Assembly (NCBI GenBank): GCA_027296185.1
Contig: JAPUJL010000018.1
Coordinates: 1 to 5,687, forward strand
Direction of reading: 5' to 3'
DNA: 5,687 nucleotides
Source: SAR324 cluster bacterium
GTDB taxonomy: Bacteria; SAR324; JACQKK01
In this document: positions 1 through 5,687 of the stretch, in pieces
How the letters are laid out: every line of letters begins with the position of its first letter
Position numbering within the stretch: the stretch's first letter is position 1
Translations under genes and position numbers: made by a program
The notes under the pieces: generated by a model
Told to the model about the DNA's origin: nothing
Databases searched by the model: none
Seen by the model: the letters and a program-made list of their open reading frames with translations, nothing else

Positions 1-122
1 ATGCGTTGTCTCTATTCCCGGTTATCGGTAGAGAACCGGAAAACTTGAGCGGCCCCGATCCCCATCGAACGCCCCATCGCCCTCCGGACGGATGCGGCAG
101 CAAAGGGCGCTCTCCCGGCGAT

Positions 123-139
123 CCGCGGCGCCGCCGCGG
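123..139. repeat. GC-rich perfect hairpin, 7-bp stem
   Basis: CCGCGGC (123-129) and GCCGCGG (133-139) are perfect reverse complements separated by three bases. No T-run follows on either strand, so this is not a standard intrinsic terminator. It lies about 50 bases upstream of the promoter candidate for the foldase gene. It may be a chance product of GC-rich sequence, the structured end of an upstream transcript, or a protein-binding site. The sequence alone does not decide. Confidence 0.35.
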
Positions 140-185
140 GAAGGAACCCTGGCAGCGGGCACTCCCGGACCCGGCGAGGCGGGGC

Positions 186-214
186 TTGACGACTTCCCGG
201 CGTGGACTTAAGGT
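186..214 (+). promoter_or_regulatory. Candidate sigma70-type promoter for the foldase gene
   Basis: TTGACG (186-191) matches five of six bases of the -35 consensus. After exactly 17 bases, TAAGGT (209-214) keeps the three most conserved -10 positions (T, A and the final T). Transcription would start near 221, leaving a leader of about 100 bases before the ATG at 322. The correct spacing and strand support the call. The 3/6 match at -10 and the lack of any experimental data limit it. Confidence 0.4.
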
Positions 215-321
215 GGGGAGCCTTCGTGCGCCTGTCCGGCTTGCGGAAGGGCACGGAAGAAGGCCGCCACGAACCCGTTCACTCCGCGTCAACCCCGGCT
301 TTTCAGGTACGGTACCGGTTC

Positions 322-2220
322 ATGCTCACCGCCATCAGGAACCACGCCCAGTCCTGGTTCATCAAAGTCCTGCTGGGCATCATCGTGCTCACGTTCGTGG
401 TCTCCTTCGGGATCGGAACGTTCTCCGGCACCAAGGAGGTGCTGGTGCGGCTCGGGAATCACGAGATCCTCGTTTCCGACTTCACCCGGCAGTACCAGAA
501 CGCGCTGGAGAACCTGCGGCAGCAGTACCCCGACAACGCCGATACCATCGCCGAGCAGACGAATTTGCGGCCGCAGATCTACAACCAAATGGTGAACCGC
601 TACCTGATGCTCAAGGAGGCCCGGGCCCAGGGCTTCGCCGTCACCAAGGACGAGCTGCAGAACGCGATCCGCGCCCAGAGCATGTTCCACGTCGACGGGA
701 ACTTCGACTTCAACGCCTACCGAACCATCCTCAGCCGGAACGACTTCACGCCGGAGAGTTACGAGGCGCGGATGGACAGCGACCTCCTGCTGGGCAAGTA
801 CGAGCGCAACCTGCTCTCCGGGGTCACGGTGAGCAAATCTGAGGTGGAGCAGCGCTACCGCATGGAGAACGAGGAGGTCACGCTGGATTACGTTTTCGTC
901 GATCCCGAGCGATTCGCCCCCGGCGTCCAGGTCACCTCGGAGGAGGAACGGGCCTACTATGAGGAAAACACGGCGCGCTTCATGAACCCGGGGCAATTCC
1001 GAGTGCGCTACCTGGTGCTGAGCCTGGAGCACTTGCTGGAACGGGTGAAACTTCCCAAGCGGGCCACCAAACGCTACTACGAGCGCCACCGGGAAGAGGA
1101 ATTCTCGACCGCGACGCGGATACGGGCCAGCCACATCCTGAAGCGGATCGATCCCGCCGCGCCGGACGAGGACAAACAGGCCATCCGCGCCGAAATGGAG
1201 GAGATCCTGGCCAAGGCACGGGCGGGAGAAGACTTCGCCGCATTGGCCAAGGCGCACTCGGAGGATCTGACCAAGGACAAGGGCGGCGATCTGGGCTTCT
1301 TCCGCCAAGGCGATATGGTGCCCGCCTTCGAGGACGCGGCGTTCGCCCTCGACGTGGGCGGCATCAGCGATATCGTCTCTTCGCCGTTCGGGTTGCACAT
1401 CGTCCGGGTCACCGCCATCGAACCCGGCGAGCAGCAACCCTTCGAGGCGGTACAGGCGCAAATCGTCGAGCGGCTGATGGAAGAGCGCGCCCAGCACAAG
1501 CTCGATCTGGAGGCGGAGCGCCTGCCTCAGCGCATTCAGCGGGACGGGATGGAAGCCGTCGCCGCCAACCTGGCGGTGGACATCCGCGAGAGCGGTTGGT
1601 TCGACGGCACGGGCGCCCTGGACGGCCTCGGCCCCTCCCTGGAACTTTACAGCCAGATGCTCACCCTGGAAGTGGAAGATTCGGGTGTGTGGGAGCGCAA
1701 CCCGGTGTTGGGTCACGTGTTCTATCAGGTCACGGACAAGCGCGAGCCCATGCCTCGGGCCTTCGAGGAGGTGCAGCGAAAGGTGCGCGGCCTGCTGCTG
1801 GCGCGGAAACGGATCGAGGCGGCTGCCACCGCGGCCGAAGAGGCCTTCGAGGAACTGAAGGCACCGGGTGGGCTGGAAGCCATCGCCGAAGGGCACGGGG
1901 TGCCGGTGCTCAACGCCACGATCAGCGCATCGAAGAATACCGTGCCGGGGATTGGACCCAACCCGGATTTCTTCCGCACCGGCTTTTCGCTCACCGAGGA
2001 GGCGCCATACGGGCTCAGCACTTCCCAGGGCAAGAGTTACCTCGTGCGGCTGGAATCCCGCGCCATCCCCGAGCGGCAGGACATGGAGTCGTTGAAACGG
2101 CAACTGCACTCCCGCCTCAAGTCGGAGTGGGACCAGTACTTCCTCCGGAAGGAATACGAGCGGCTCAAGTCGCTCGTGGAAATCGAAGTCGTGGCGCCGG
2201 AGTACATCGCCGGAGTGTGA
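322..2220 (+). CDS. ppiD: PpiD-like periplasmic peptidyl-prolyl cis-trans isomerase (SurA N-terminal plus parvulin domain)
   Basis: This is a 632-residue membrane-anchored foldase, close to the roughly 620 residues usual for PpiD. Such proteins sit near the Sec translocon and help exported proteins fold in the periplasm. A short cytoplasmic N-terminus leads into one membrane helix (about residues 12-34), followed by a SurA-type chaperone region with the hallmark F-x-x-DG-x-FD-x-x-x-Y around 122-133. A parvulin rotamase domain spans about 264-367 and a helical PpiD-like tail follows. Parvulin active-site positions appear kept: H271 (RASHIL), D315, M332, F336 (MVPAF) and H359 (GLHIV). I chose the ATG at 322 because the family N-terminus begins there with M-L-x-x-I-R before the helix. 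An in-frame GTG at 202 would add 40 residues unlike any PpiD. No clear Shine-Dalgarno sequence precedes the ATG. A SurA/PrsA-like relative is the alternative name. Confidence 0.88.
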   Translation: MLTAIRNHAQSWFIKVLLGIIVLTFVVSFGIGTFSGTKEVLVRLGNHEILVSDFTRQYQNALENLRQQYPDNADTIAEQTNLRPQIYNQMVNRYLMLKEARAQGFAVTKDELQNAIRAQSMFHVDGNFDFNAYRTILSRNDFTPESYEARMDSDLLLGKYERNLLSGVTVSKSEVEQRYRMENEEVTLDYVFVDPERFAPGVQVTSEEERAYYEENTARFMNPGQFRVRYLVLSLEHLLERVKLPKRATKRYYERHREEEFSTATRIRASHILKRIDPAAPDEDKQAIRAEMEEILAKARAGEDFAALAKAHSEDLTKDKGGDLGFFRQGDMVPAFEDAAFALDVGGISDIVSSPFGLHIVRVTAIEPGEQQPFEAVQAQIVERLMEERAQHKLDLEAERLPQRIQRDGMEAVAANLAVDIRESGWFDGTGALDGLGPSLELYSQMLTLEVEDSGVWERNPVLGHVFYQVTDKREPMPRAFEEVQRKVRGLLLARKRIEAAATAAEEAFEELKAPGGLEAIAEGHGVPVLNATISASKNTVPGIGPNPDFFRTGFSLTEEAPYGLSTSQGKSYLVRLESRAIPERQDMESLKRQLHSRLKSEWDQYFLRKEYERLKSLVEIEVVAPEYIAGV

Positions 2221-2332
2221 ACCCGGCGCGGGCGGGAGGCGCGGGCGGTTTCACGCCAGGCGGCCTGCCGCGCGATGCCCGCTGGATGGATAAACAATAG
2301 CCCGGGCGCCCCCGCCGCCCAATCGAGCGGTC

Positions 2333-2896
2333 ATGTCGTATCAGTATCCGATCCTGATCGCGCTGATGATCCAGCGGCTGTGGGAGCTTTACGTATCGCG
2401 GAAGCGGCTTGCGGAAGACGTGGAGCACCAGTCGGCCCGCCTGCTCGCGGAGCCCAAGTTCCCCGCCATGGTCGCGATGCACGTGGGATGGTTCGCCGGG
2501 TGCTGGCTGGAGGTGCTGTCGGCACGCCCGCCCTTCGTCGCCTGGCTCGTGATTCCCATGCTGGCGGTATGGGGCGGATCGGTGGCCCTGCGGCTGTGGA
2601 TGATGCTCGCCCTGGGGCGGCTGTGGAACGTGCGCCTGATCGAACGGGACGAGCAACCGGTCGTGGTGAGCGGGCCGTACCGCTTCATCCGACACCCCAA
2701 CTATCTGGCCGTGATCGCGGAGATCACGGCGGTGCCGCTGCTGCTGGGGGCGTACTGGACGGCACTGGCCGCCACGCTCGCCAACGCGGCGGTGCTGTGG
2801 TTCCGCATCCGCGACGAGGAGGCCTATCTGTTTTCCGTCGACGAATACGCAGAGGCCTTCACGGACAAAAAGCGGCTCATCCCGCGGCTGTTTTGA
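2333..2896 (+). CDS. Integral-membrane methyltransferase, ICMT family
   Basis: This 187-residue protein belongs to the isoprenylcysteine carboxyl methyltransferase family (ICMT-like, Pfam PF04140 type). The signature is the stretch G114-P-Y-R-x-x-R-H-P-N-Y124, followed by a membrane segment and R158-x-R-D-E-E162 near the C-terminus, which together form the SAM-binding end in characterised relatives. Hydrophobic segments lie at about 4-19, 44-62, 67-92 and 130-157, so it is polytopic in the inner membrane. Bacteria generally lack prenylated CAAX proteins. Known bacterial members methylate lipid-like products, often beside a type III polyketide synthase, but no such synthase is visible here and the substrate is unknown. 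It starts 112 bases after the foldase gene on the same strand, so co-transcription is possible. The ATG is preceded only by a weak GAGCGG. Family assignment is firm; the reaction is inferred. Confidence 0.85.
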   Translation: MSYQYPILIALMIQRLWELYVSRKRLAEDVEHQSARLLAEPKFPAMVAMHVGWFAGCWLEVLSARPPFVAWLVIPMLAVWGGSVALRLWMMLALGRLWNVRLIERDEQPVVVSGPYRFIRHPNYLAVIAEITAVPLLLGAYWTALAATLANAAVLWFRIRDEEAYLFSVDEYAEAFTDKKRLIPRLF

Positions 2897-2914
2897 TTCG
2901 AGGGATTTTTGTTT
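2879..2914 (+). terminator. Weak candidate intrinsic terminator after the ICMT-family gene
   Basis: ATCCC (2879-2883) pairs with GGGAT (2902-2906). After a G/A mismatch, a further two to three inner pairs extend the stem, around a loop of about ten bases. The T-rich run TTTTTGTTT (2906-2914) follows at once and partly belongs to the stem. This is the only such T-run I noticed in the window. The hairpin overlaps the stop codon of the methyltransferase gene. The short stem makes it weak, perhaps only partly terminating, but it fits with the cyclase having its own promoter. Confidence 0.3.
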
Positions 2915-2941
2915 GAAGGACCGGAGTCCCAAGGGTAAGAC
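2913..2941 (+). promoter_or_regulatory. Weak candidate promoter for the cyclase gene
   Basis: TTGAAG (2913-2918, four of six matches to the -35 consensus) is followed after 17 bases by TAAGAC (2936-2941, three of six matches to -10). Transcription would start around 2948, about 37 bases before the cyclase ATG and just upstream of the palindrome at 2958-2967. The arrangement is reasonable but each box is poor, so this could be chance. Confidence 0.3.
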
Positions 2942-2957
2942 TGAGTAGAACCGAAGC

Positions 2958-2967
2958 TAACCGGTTA
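2958..2967. promoter_or_regulatory. Perfect 10-bp palindrome TAACCGGTTA, possible operator
   Basis: TAACCGGTTA is its own reverse complement and lies 17 bases before the cyclase ATG, just after the predicted transcription start. Such a position would suit a repressor site or an mRNA element. The half-site CCGGTTA also occurs at 18-24, and ACCGGTTC occurs at 314-321 immediately before the foldase ATG. A 10-bp palindrome can arise by chance, so its role as an operator is only inferred. Confidence 0.25.
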
Positions 2968-2973
2968 CCTCAC

Positions 2974-2980
2974 GAGAAAG
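2974..2980 (+). promoter_or_regulatory. Ribosome binding site of the cyclase gene
   Basis: The purine-rich GAGAAAG ends four bases before the ATG at 2985, with its GAG core eight bases upstream. It is the clearest Shine-Dalgarno-like sequence among the three + strand genes, and it supports that ATG as the start. Confidence 0.5.
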
Positions 2981-2984
2981 CGCT

Positions 2985-5306
2985 ATGTTGAAGAAAATAT
3001 TCGCCCTGAGCGGGTTGAAGGTCGCTTTGCTGATCACGCTGATCATCCTCGGGACGTTCATGTGGAACTCGCTGTTTCCCACGGGAAGCTTCCTCAGCCT
3101 GATGGACAAGAAGTGGGTCGACTTCATCATGAAGGGCCGGGACACCCAGCCCCATAGCGAGGACGTGGTGATCGCCGTGGTCGACACCCTCAGCGTGGAC
3201 CGGTACGGCAAGTGGCCCTGGCCGCGGGAACGCTTCGCGCAGCTCGTGGACGCGATGAACGAGTACTACCACGTCGGCACGATCGGCTGGGATATCGTGT
3301 TCTCGGAAGTGGACGAGACACCCGCCAAGGTCATGGAGGTGACCAACGACTACAAGCGCCGAATGGAGGCCCTCGGTCTCAATGGTTCCGGCCGGGCCCA
3401 GCGGCTGGTGCGATACATGGATGAGACCATGACCCAACTGGATGGCGACGCGAAGTTTGGGAAAACCCTCGGCAAGACGCCCAACTCCGTGATCGGATAC
3501 TTCTTCTTCGCCGAAGGCGAAACCGAGCACCTGACCGAAGCCGAACTGGCCGAATCGGAGCGGCGCGTCGGGGGCTCCGAAGTCCAGTTGGTGATCAATA
3601 CTCCGGGCCGGCTCCCGGTGGGCAACGCCGTCGAATCGAACATCGAGAAGATTTACCGCGGCGGGCACCTCTCCGGTCACTTCAACATGACCCCGGACTT
3701 CGAGGACGGCACGGTACGGCGGGTGCATCTGCTGATCCGGTACCGGGACAAGATCTACCCTTCTCTGGACCTCCAGATGCTGCGGCACCACTTCGGCAGT
3801 CCGTCACTGACCGTCATCGCCGACCAGGAAACCGGGGACGTCCTGGAAATCCGCATCGGCGACAATATGGCCATTCAGACGAACACCGACGGCTCGATGA
3901 TGATCAACTACAAGGGTCCCGTCCGAACCTTCCCCCACTACTCGATCTACGACATCATCGAGCGCAACATCCCCAAGGATGCGCTGGAAGGAAAGATCCT
4001 CCTCGTGGGCGCCACGGAGGTGGGCATCTTCGATCTGCGGACCACTCCGGTCGGTGTCAACTTTCCCGGGGTGGAGGTGCACGCCAACGTGCTGGATAAC
4101 CTGCTGACGAACTCCTATTTCAAGTATCACGACTATCTCCAGGGAATCACGGCGCTGTTGATCCTGGGCATCGGCATCCTGCTCGGGGTGACCCTCCCCC
4201 ACCTGAAGCACATCTACGGGACGGTGCTGGCCATCGTTATCGTCGTCGGGTACGTCTTCGCCCACTACTACATGGTGACGGAACTGCTGACGTGGACCTC
4301 GCTCGTCTACATCGTGCTCGTCACGGTGACCGTCTGGGGCGGTGTGACCTTGTTCCGCTTCCTGGTGTCCGATCGCGATCAGCGCTTCATCAAGGGCGCG
4401 TTCCGCCACTATCTCTCCGCCGAAGTGGTCGAGCAACTCGCCGACAACCCCGATATGCTGAAGCTGGGAGGCGAACGGAGGGTGATGACCGCCTTCTTCT
4501 CGGACGTCCAGAGCTTCTCCAGCCTCTCCGAGAAGCTCACCCCGGAACAGTTGGTGCGCTTGCTCAACGTCTACCTGACCAACATGAGCAACATCATCAT
4601 GCGTTACGGCGGCACCGTGGATAAGTACGAGGGCGACGCCATCATCGCCTTCTTCGGCGCGCCGGTGTCCTACGACGATCACGCCACCCGCTCCGTTCTG
4701 GTGACGCTGGAGTGTCACCGCCGGCTCGCCGAACTCAACGCGGAGTGGTACGAGAGCGGCCTCTACAAATCCTGGGTGGAGGCGGTGGGACCGAAGCTGA
4801 AGCACCGCATCGGGCTGAACACCGGGGAGATGGTGGTGGGCAACATGGGGTCGGAAAACCGGTTCGACTACACCATGATGGGCAACTCGGTGAACCTGGC
4901 CGCGCGGCTGGAGGGGGCCAACAAGAACTACGGCACCTTCACCTGTGTCAGCGAATACACCTACGAGCCCGCCAAGGAAGCCGTGATCGGCCGGGAGATA
5001 GACCTGATCCGCGTGATCGGGATACAGACGCCGGTGCGCATCTACGAGGTCTTGGCGCGCAAGGGCGAGCTCAACGACCAGCAAATGAAGGGGATCGCCA
5101 TCTTCGAGAAGGGCCTGCAGCTTTACCGGCAGCAGCATTGGGATGAGTCGATCAAGCACTTCACCGCGGTGCAGAAAGTCTTCCCGGACGACCCGCCCTC
5201 GCTAACCTTCATCCGGCGCTGCCAGGAATACAAGGCTGCGGCCCAGAACCCGGCGACCGCCCTCCCGGCCGACTGGGACGGCGTGTTCGAGGCGGCCTCC
5301 AAGTAG
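2985..5306 (+). CDS. CHASE2-domain class III adenylate cyclase with C-terminal TPR-like repeat
   Basis: This 773-residue inner-membrane receptor probably makes cAMP from ATP in response to a periplasmic signal. After a first membrane helix (about 11-27) comes a CHASE2 sensor domain (about 30-375), with the typical G75-K-W-P-W-P-R81 stretch near its start and K337-ILLVGAT344 and P361-GVEVHAN368 near its end. Three helices (about 388-404, 411-430 and 437-460) return the chain to the cytoplasm. The catalytic domain (about 498-690) keeps both metal-binding aspartates (D507, D551), K547 and T630 at the purine-specifying positions, and N637 and R641 of the transition-state pair. Lys plus Thr is the class IIIb pattern and favours ATP over GTP. 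Residues of about 704-750 resemble a TPR helix pair. The start is supported by GAGAAAG and by the helix beginning at once. The signal sensed is unknown. Confidence 0.93.
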   Translation: MLKKIFALSGLKVALLITLIILGTFMWNSLFPTGSFLSLMDKKWVDFIMKGRDTQPHSEDVVIAVVDTLSVDRYGKWPWPRERFAQLVDAMNEYYHVGTIGWDIVFSEVDETPAKVMEVTNDYKRRMEALGLNGSGRAQRLVRYMDETMTQLDGDAKFGKTLGKTPNSVIGYFFFAEGETEHLTEAELAESERRVGGSEVQLVINTPGRLPVGNAVESNIEKIYRGGHLSGHFNMTPDFEDGTVRRVHLLIRYRDKIYPSLDLQMLRHHFGSPSLTVIADQETGDVLEIRIGDNMAIQTNTDGSMMINYKGPVRTFPHYSIYDIIERNIPKDALEGKILLVGATEVGIFDLRTTPVGVNFPGVEVHANVLDNLLTNSYFKYHDYLQGITALLILGIGILLGVTLPHLKHIYGTVLAIVIVVGYVFAHYYMVTELLTWTSLVYIVLVTVTVWGGVTLFRFLVSDRDQRFIKGAFRHYLSAEVVEQLADNPDMLKLGGERRVMTAFFSDVQSFSSLSEKLTPEQLVRLLNVYLTNMSNIIMRYGGTVDKYEGDAIIAFFGAPVSYDDHATRSVLVTLECHRRLAELNAEWYESGLYKSWVEAVGPKLKHRIGLNTGEMVVGNMGSENRFDYTMMGNSVNLAARLEGANKNYGTFTCVSEYTYEPAKEAVIGREIDLIRVIGIQTPVRIYEVLARKGELNDQQMKGIAIFEKGLQLYRQQHWDESIKHFTAVQKVFPDDPPSLTFIRRCQEYKAAAQNPATALPADWDGVFEAASK

Positions 5307-5339
5307 CGCCGCCGCTGACCATAAGCGGGAAGACCGAAT

Positions 5340-5687
5340 CTACGAGGTGGCGGCCCGCGCCGCCTCGTAGCGTTCCTGACCGGCAGGGGTCGGATAGGGG
5401 TTGCCCAGGCAAGCGAGGCAGAGGTTTTCCCGCGGCAGGCCGATCGCCCGCACCAGCCGATCCATCGACAGATAGACCAGACTGTCGGCGCCGAGCCGAG
5501 CCGCCATGCGCTCCAGCACCGGCGGCGGGACGTCGCCGTTGCGCGATCCATTGAGGAAGGGCGGAGCGAACAGCTCGCTCACGGTGGGAATGTCGATGCC
5601 GTAGAAGCAGGGCCCCATGACGGGCGGGCCGCCGATGCGCACGTGCACCTCCCGCGCGCGGCCCCGCTCCCGGAGTTCCGAAACGAC
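5340..5687 (-). CDS. purF: Amidophosphoribosyltransferase, C-terminal part (cut by the window edge)
   Basis: The visible 115 codons are the C-terminus of PurF, which transfers the glutamine amide to PRPP in the first step of purine synthesis in the cytoplasm. The frame is open to the window edge, so the glutaminase domain and most of the transferase domain lie outside. Recognisable pieces are E-V-H-V-R-I, G-P-C-F-Y-G-I-D-I-P-T, G-A-D-S-L-V-Y-L-S and C-L-A-C followed by Y-P-T. The cysteine of GPCFYGID and the two of CLAC match three ligands of the 4Fe-4S cluster in Bacillus-type PurF, which E. coli PurF lacks. The gene converges on the cyclase gene with 33 bases between the stop codons. A PurF-like paralogue cannot be excluded from this fragment. 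Confidence 0.9.
   Translation of the reverse strand, partial: VVSELRERGRAREVHVRIGGPPVMGPCFYGIDIPTVSELFAPPFLNGSRNGDVPPPVLERMAARLGADSLVYLSMDRLVRAIGLPRENLCLACLGNPYPTPAGQERYEAARAATS
5341..5369 (+). terminator. 12-bp hairpin at the convergent gene junction
   Basis: TACGAGGTGGCG (5341-5352) pairs with CGCCGCCTCGTA (5358-5369) around a five-base loop. In a + strand transcript all twelve positions pair, one as a U-G wobble. In a - strand transcript that position becomes an A/C mismatch, so the structure is better formed in RNA read from the cyclase side, where it lies 34 bases after the stop. It also covers the last codons and part of the stop codon of purF. No T-run follows on either strand, so it is not a classic intrinsic terminator. 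It may act as an RNA 3'-end barrier or assist Rho-dependent termination. Confidence 0.4.

Larger units (their letters stand above)
1..321. other. Intergenic/leader region without a supportable gene
   Basis: This stretch precedes the foldase gene and I see no convincing coding region in it. Frames open here on both strands give low-complexity Arg/Pro/Gly-rich translations with no recognisable motif, as expected from GC-rich DNA. A short open stretch in frame 1 ends at a TGA at 46-48. It could be the tail of an upstream gene, but its codons (CGT, TGT, TTA, ACT) do not resemble the GC-ending codons of the genes downstream, so I do not call it. The region contains a 6-bp inverted repeat (CCGGTT at 18-23, AACCGG at 34-39), a GC-rich hairpin (123-139) and a promoter candidate (186-214). 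No tRNA or known riboswitch consensus was recognised. Confidence 0.6.

Noticed and set aside
1..48. Short open stretch ATG...TGA as the tail of an upstream gene
   Set aside because: Only 15 codons are visible, codon use is unlike the neighbours and no motif can be judged.
90..180. Possible riboswitch or SRP-like RNA because of GGGAAGG and nearby GC stems
   Set aside because: The required conserved elements (the B12 box of cobalamin riboswitches, or the paired internal loops of SRP RNA) are not present, so the resemblance is superficial.
202..321. In-frame GTG extension of the foldase by 40 residues
   Set aside because: The added residues are Arg/Gly-rich and polar and do not resemble the short N-terminus of PpiD proteins. 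The region also overlaps the promoter candidate, and the ATG at 322 fits the family start.
289..2109. Long open frame on the - strand across the foldase gene
   Set aside because: It is antisense to a clear gene. Its translation is rich in Arg, His, Pro and Val with no recognisable domain, a typical shadow of GC-rich codons.
2221..2332. Long-range GC pairing between the foldase and methyltransferase genes as a terminator
   Set aside because: The G-rich and C-rich tracts pair only imperfectly, with a small CAGG/CCTG hairpin between them and no T-run. I see no supportable control site in this gap.
3804..5159. Long open frame on the - strand across the cyclase gene
   Set aside because: It is antisense to the catalytic and sensor domains, and its His/Asp/Val-rich translation has no recognisable motif, so it is a shadow frame.
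5312..5328. Small inverted repeat CCGCT/AGCGG just after the cyclase stop
   Set aside because: The stem is only five pairs with a seven-base loop and no T-run follows. The hairpin at 5341-5369 is a far better candidate.

Overview
The window is a GC-rich stretch of chromosome, apparently from a Gram-negative (diderm) bacterium. It carries three genes on the + strand and the 3' end of a fourth on the - strand. The Gram-negative call rests on a periplasmic, membrane-anchored parvulin foldase (PpiD/SurA type) and a CHASE2 receptor cyclase. Iron-sulfur-type PurF, a CHASE2 cyclase with a TPR tail and a PpiD-like foldase together look to me more like the deltaproteobacterial assemblage (Desulfobacterota and relatives) or a neighbouring uncultured phylum than an enterobacterium. 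That placement is a family-level impression, not a search result.

Layout. Bases 1-321 hold no gene I can support. They contain a GC-rich hairpin (123-139) and a good sigma70-like promoter candidate (186-214). Bases 322-2220 encode a 632-residue PpiD-like peptidyl-prolyl isomerase. After a 112-base gap, 2333-2896 encode a 187-residue integral-membrane methyltransferase of the isoprenylcysteine carboxyl methyltransferase (ICMT) family. A weak hairpin followed by a T-rich run overlaps its stop codon. An 88-base gap then carries a weak promoter candidate, a perfect 10-bp palindrome and a ribosome binding site ahead of 2985-5306, a 773-residue CHASE2 class III nucleotide cyclase with a C-terminal TPR-like repeat. 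Convergent to it, 5340-5687 (-) is the last 115 codons of purF, running off the right edge. A 12-bp hairpin sits over the purF stop codon at the convergent junction.

How the genes relate. The foldase and methyltransferase could be co-transcribed. The cyclase probably has its own promoter. The foldase and the sensor domain of the cyclase both face the periplasm, so an envelope theme is possible, but nothing in the sequence proves a functional link. PurF is housekeeping purine synthesis and is probably unrelated. I found no CRISPR array, mobile element, tRNA, rRNA or defence system, and no evidence of a new multi-gene system. The observations worth a second look are modest: intact catalytic residues in the foldase and cyclase, an orphan ICMT-family enzyme, and a few candidate control sites.
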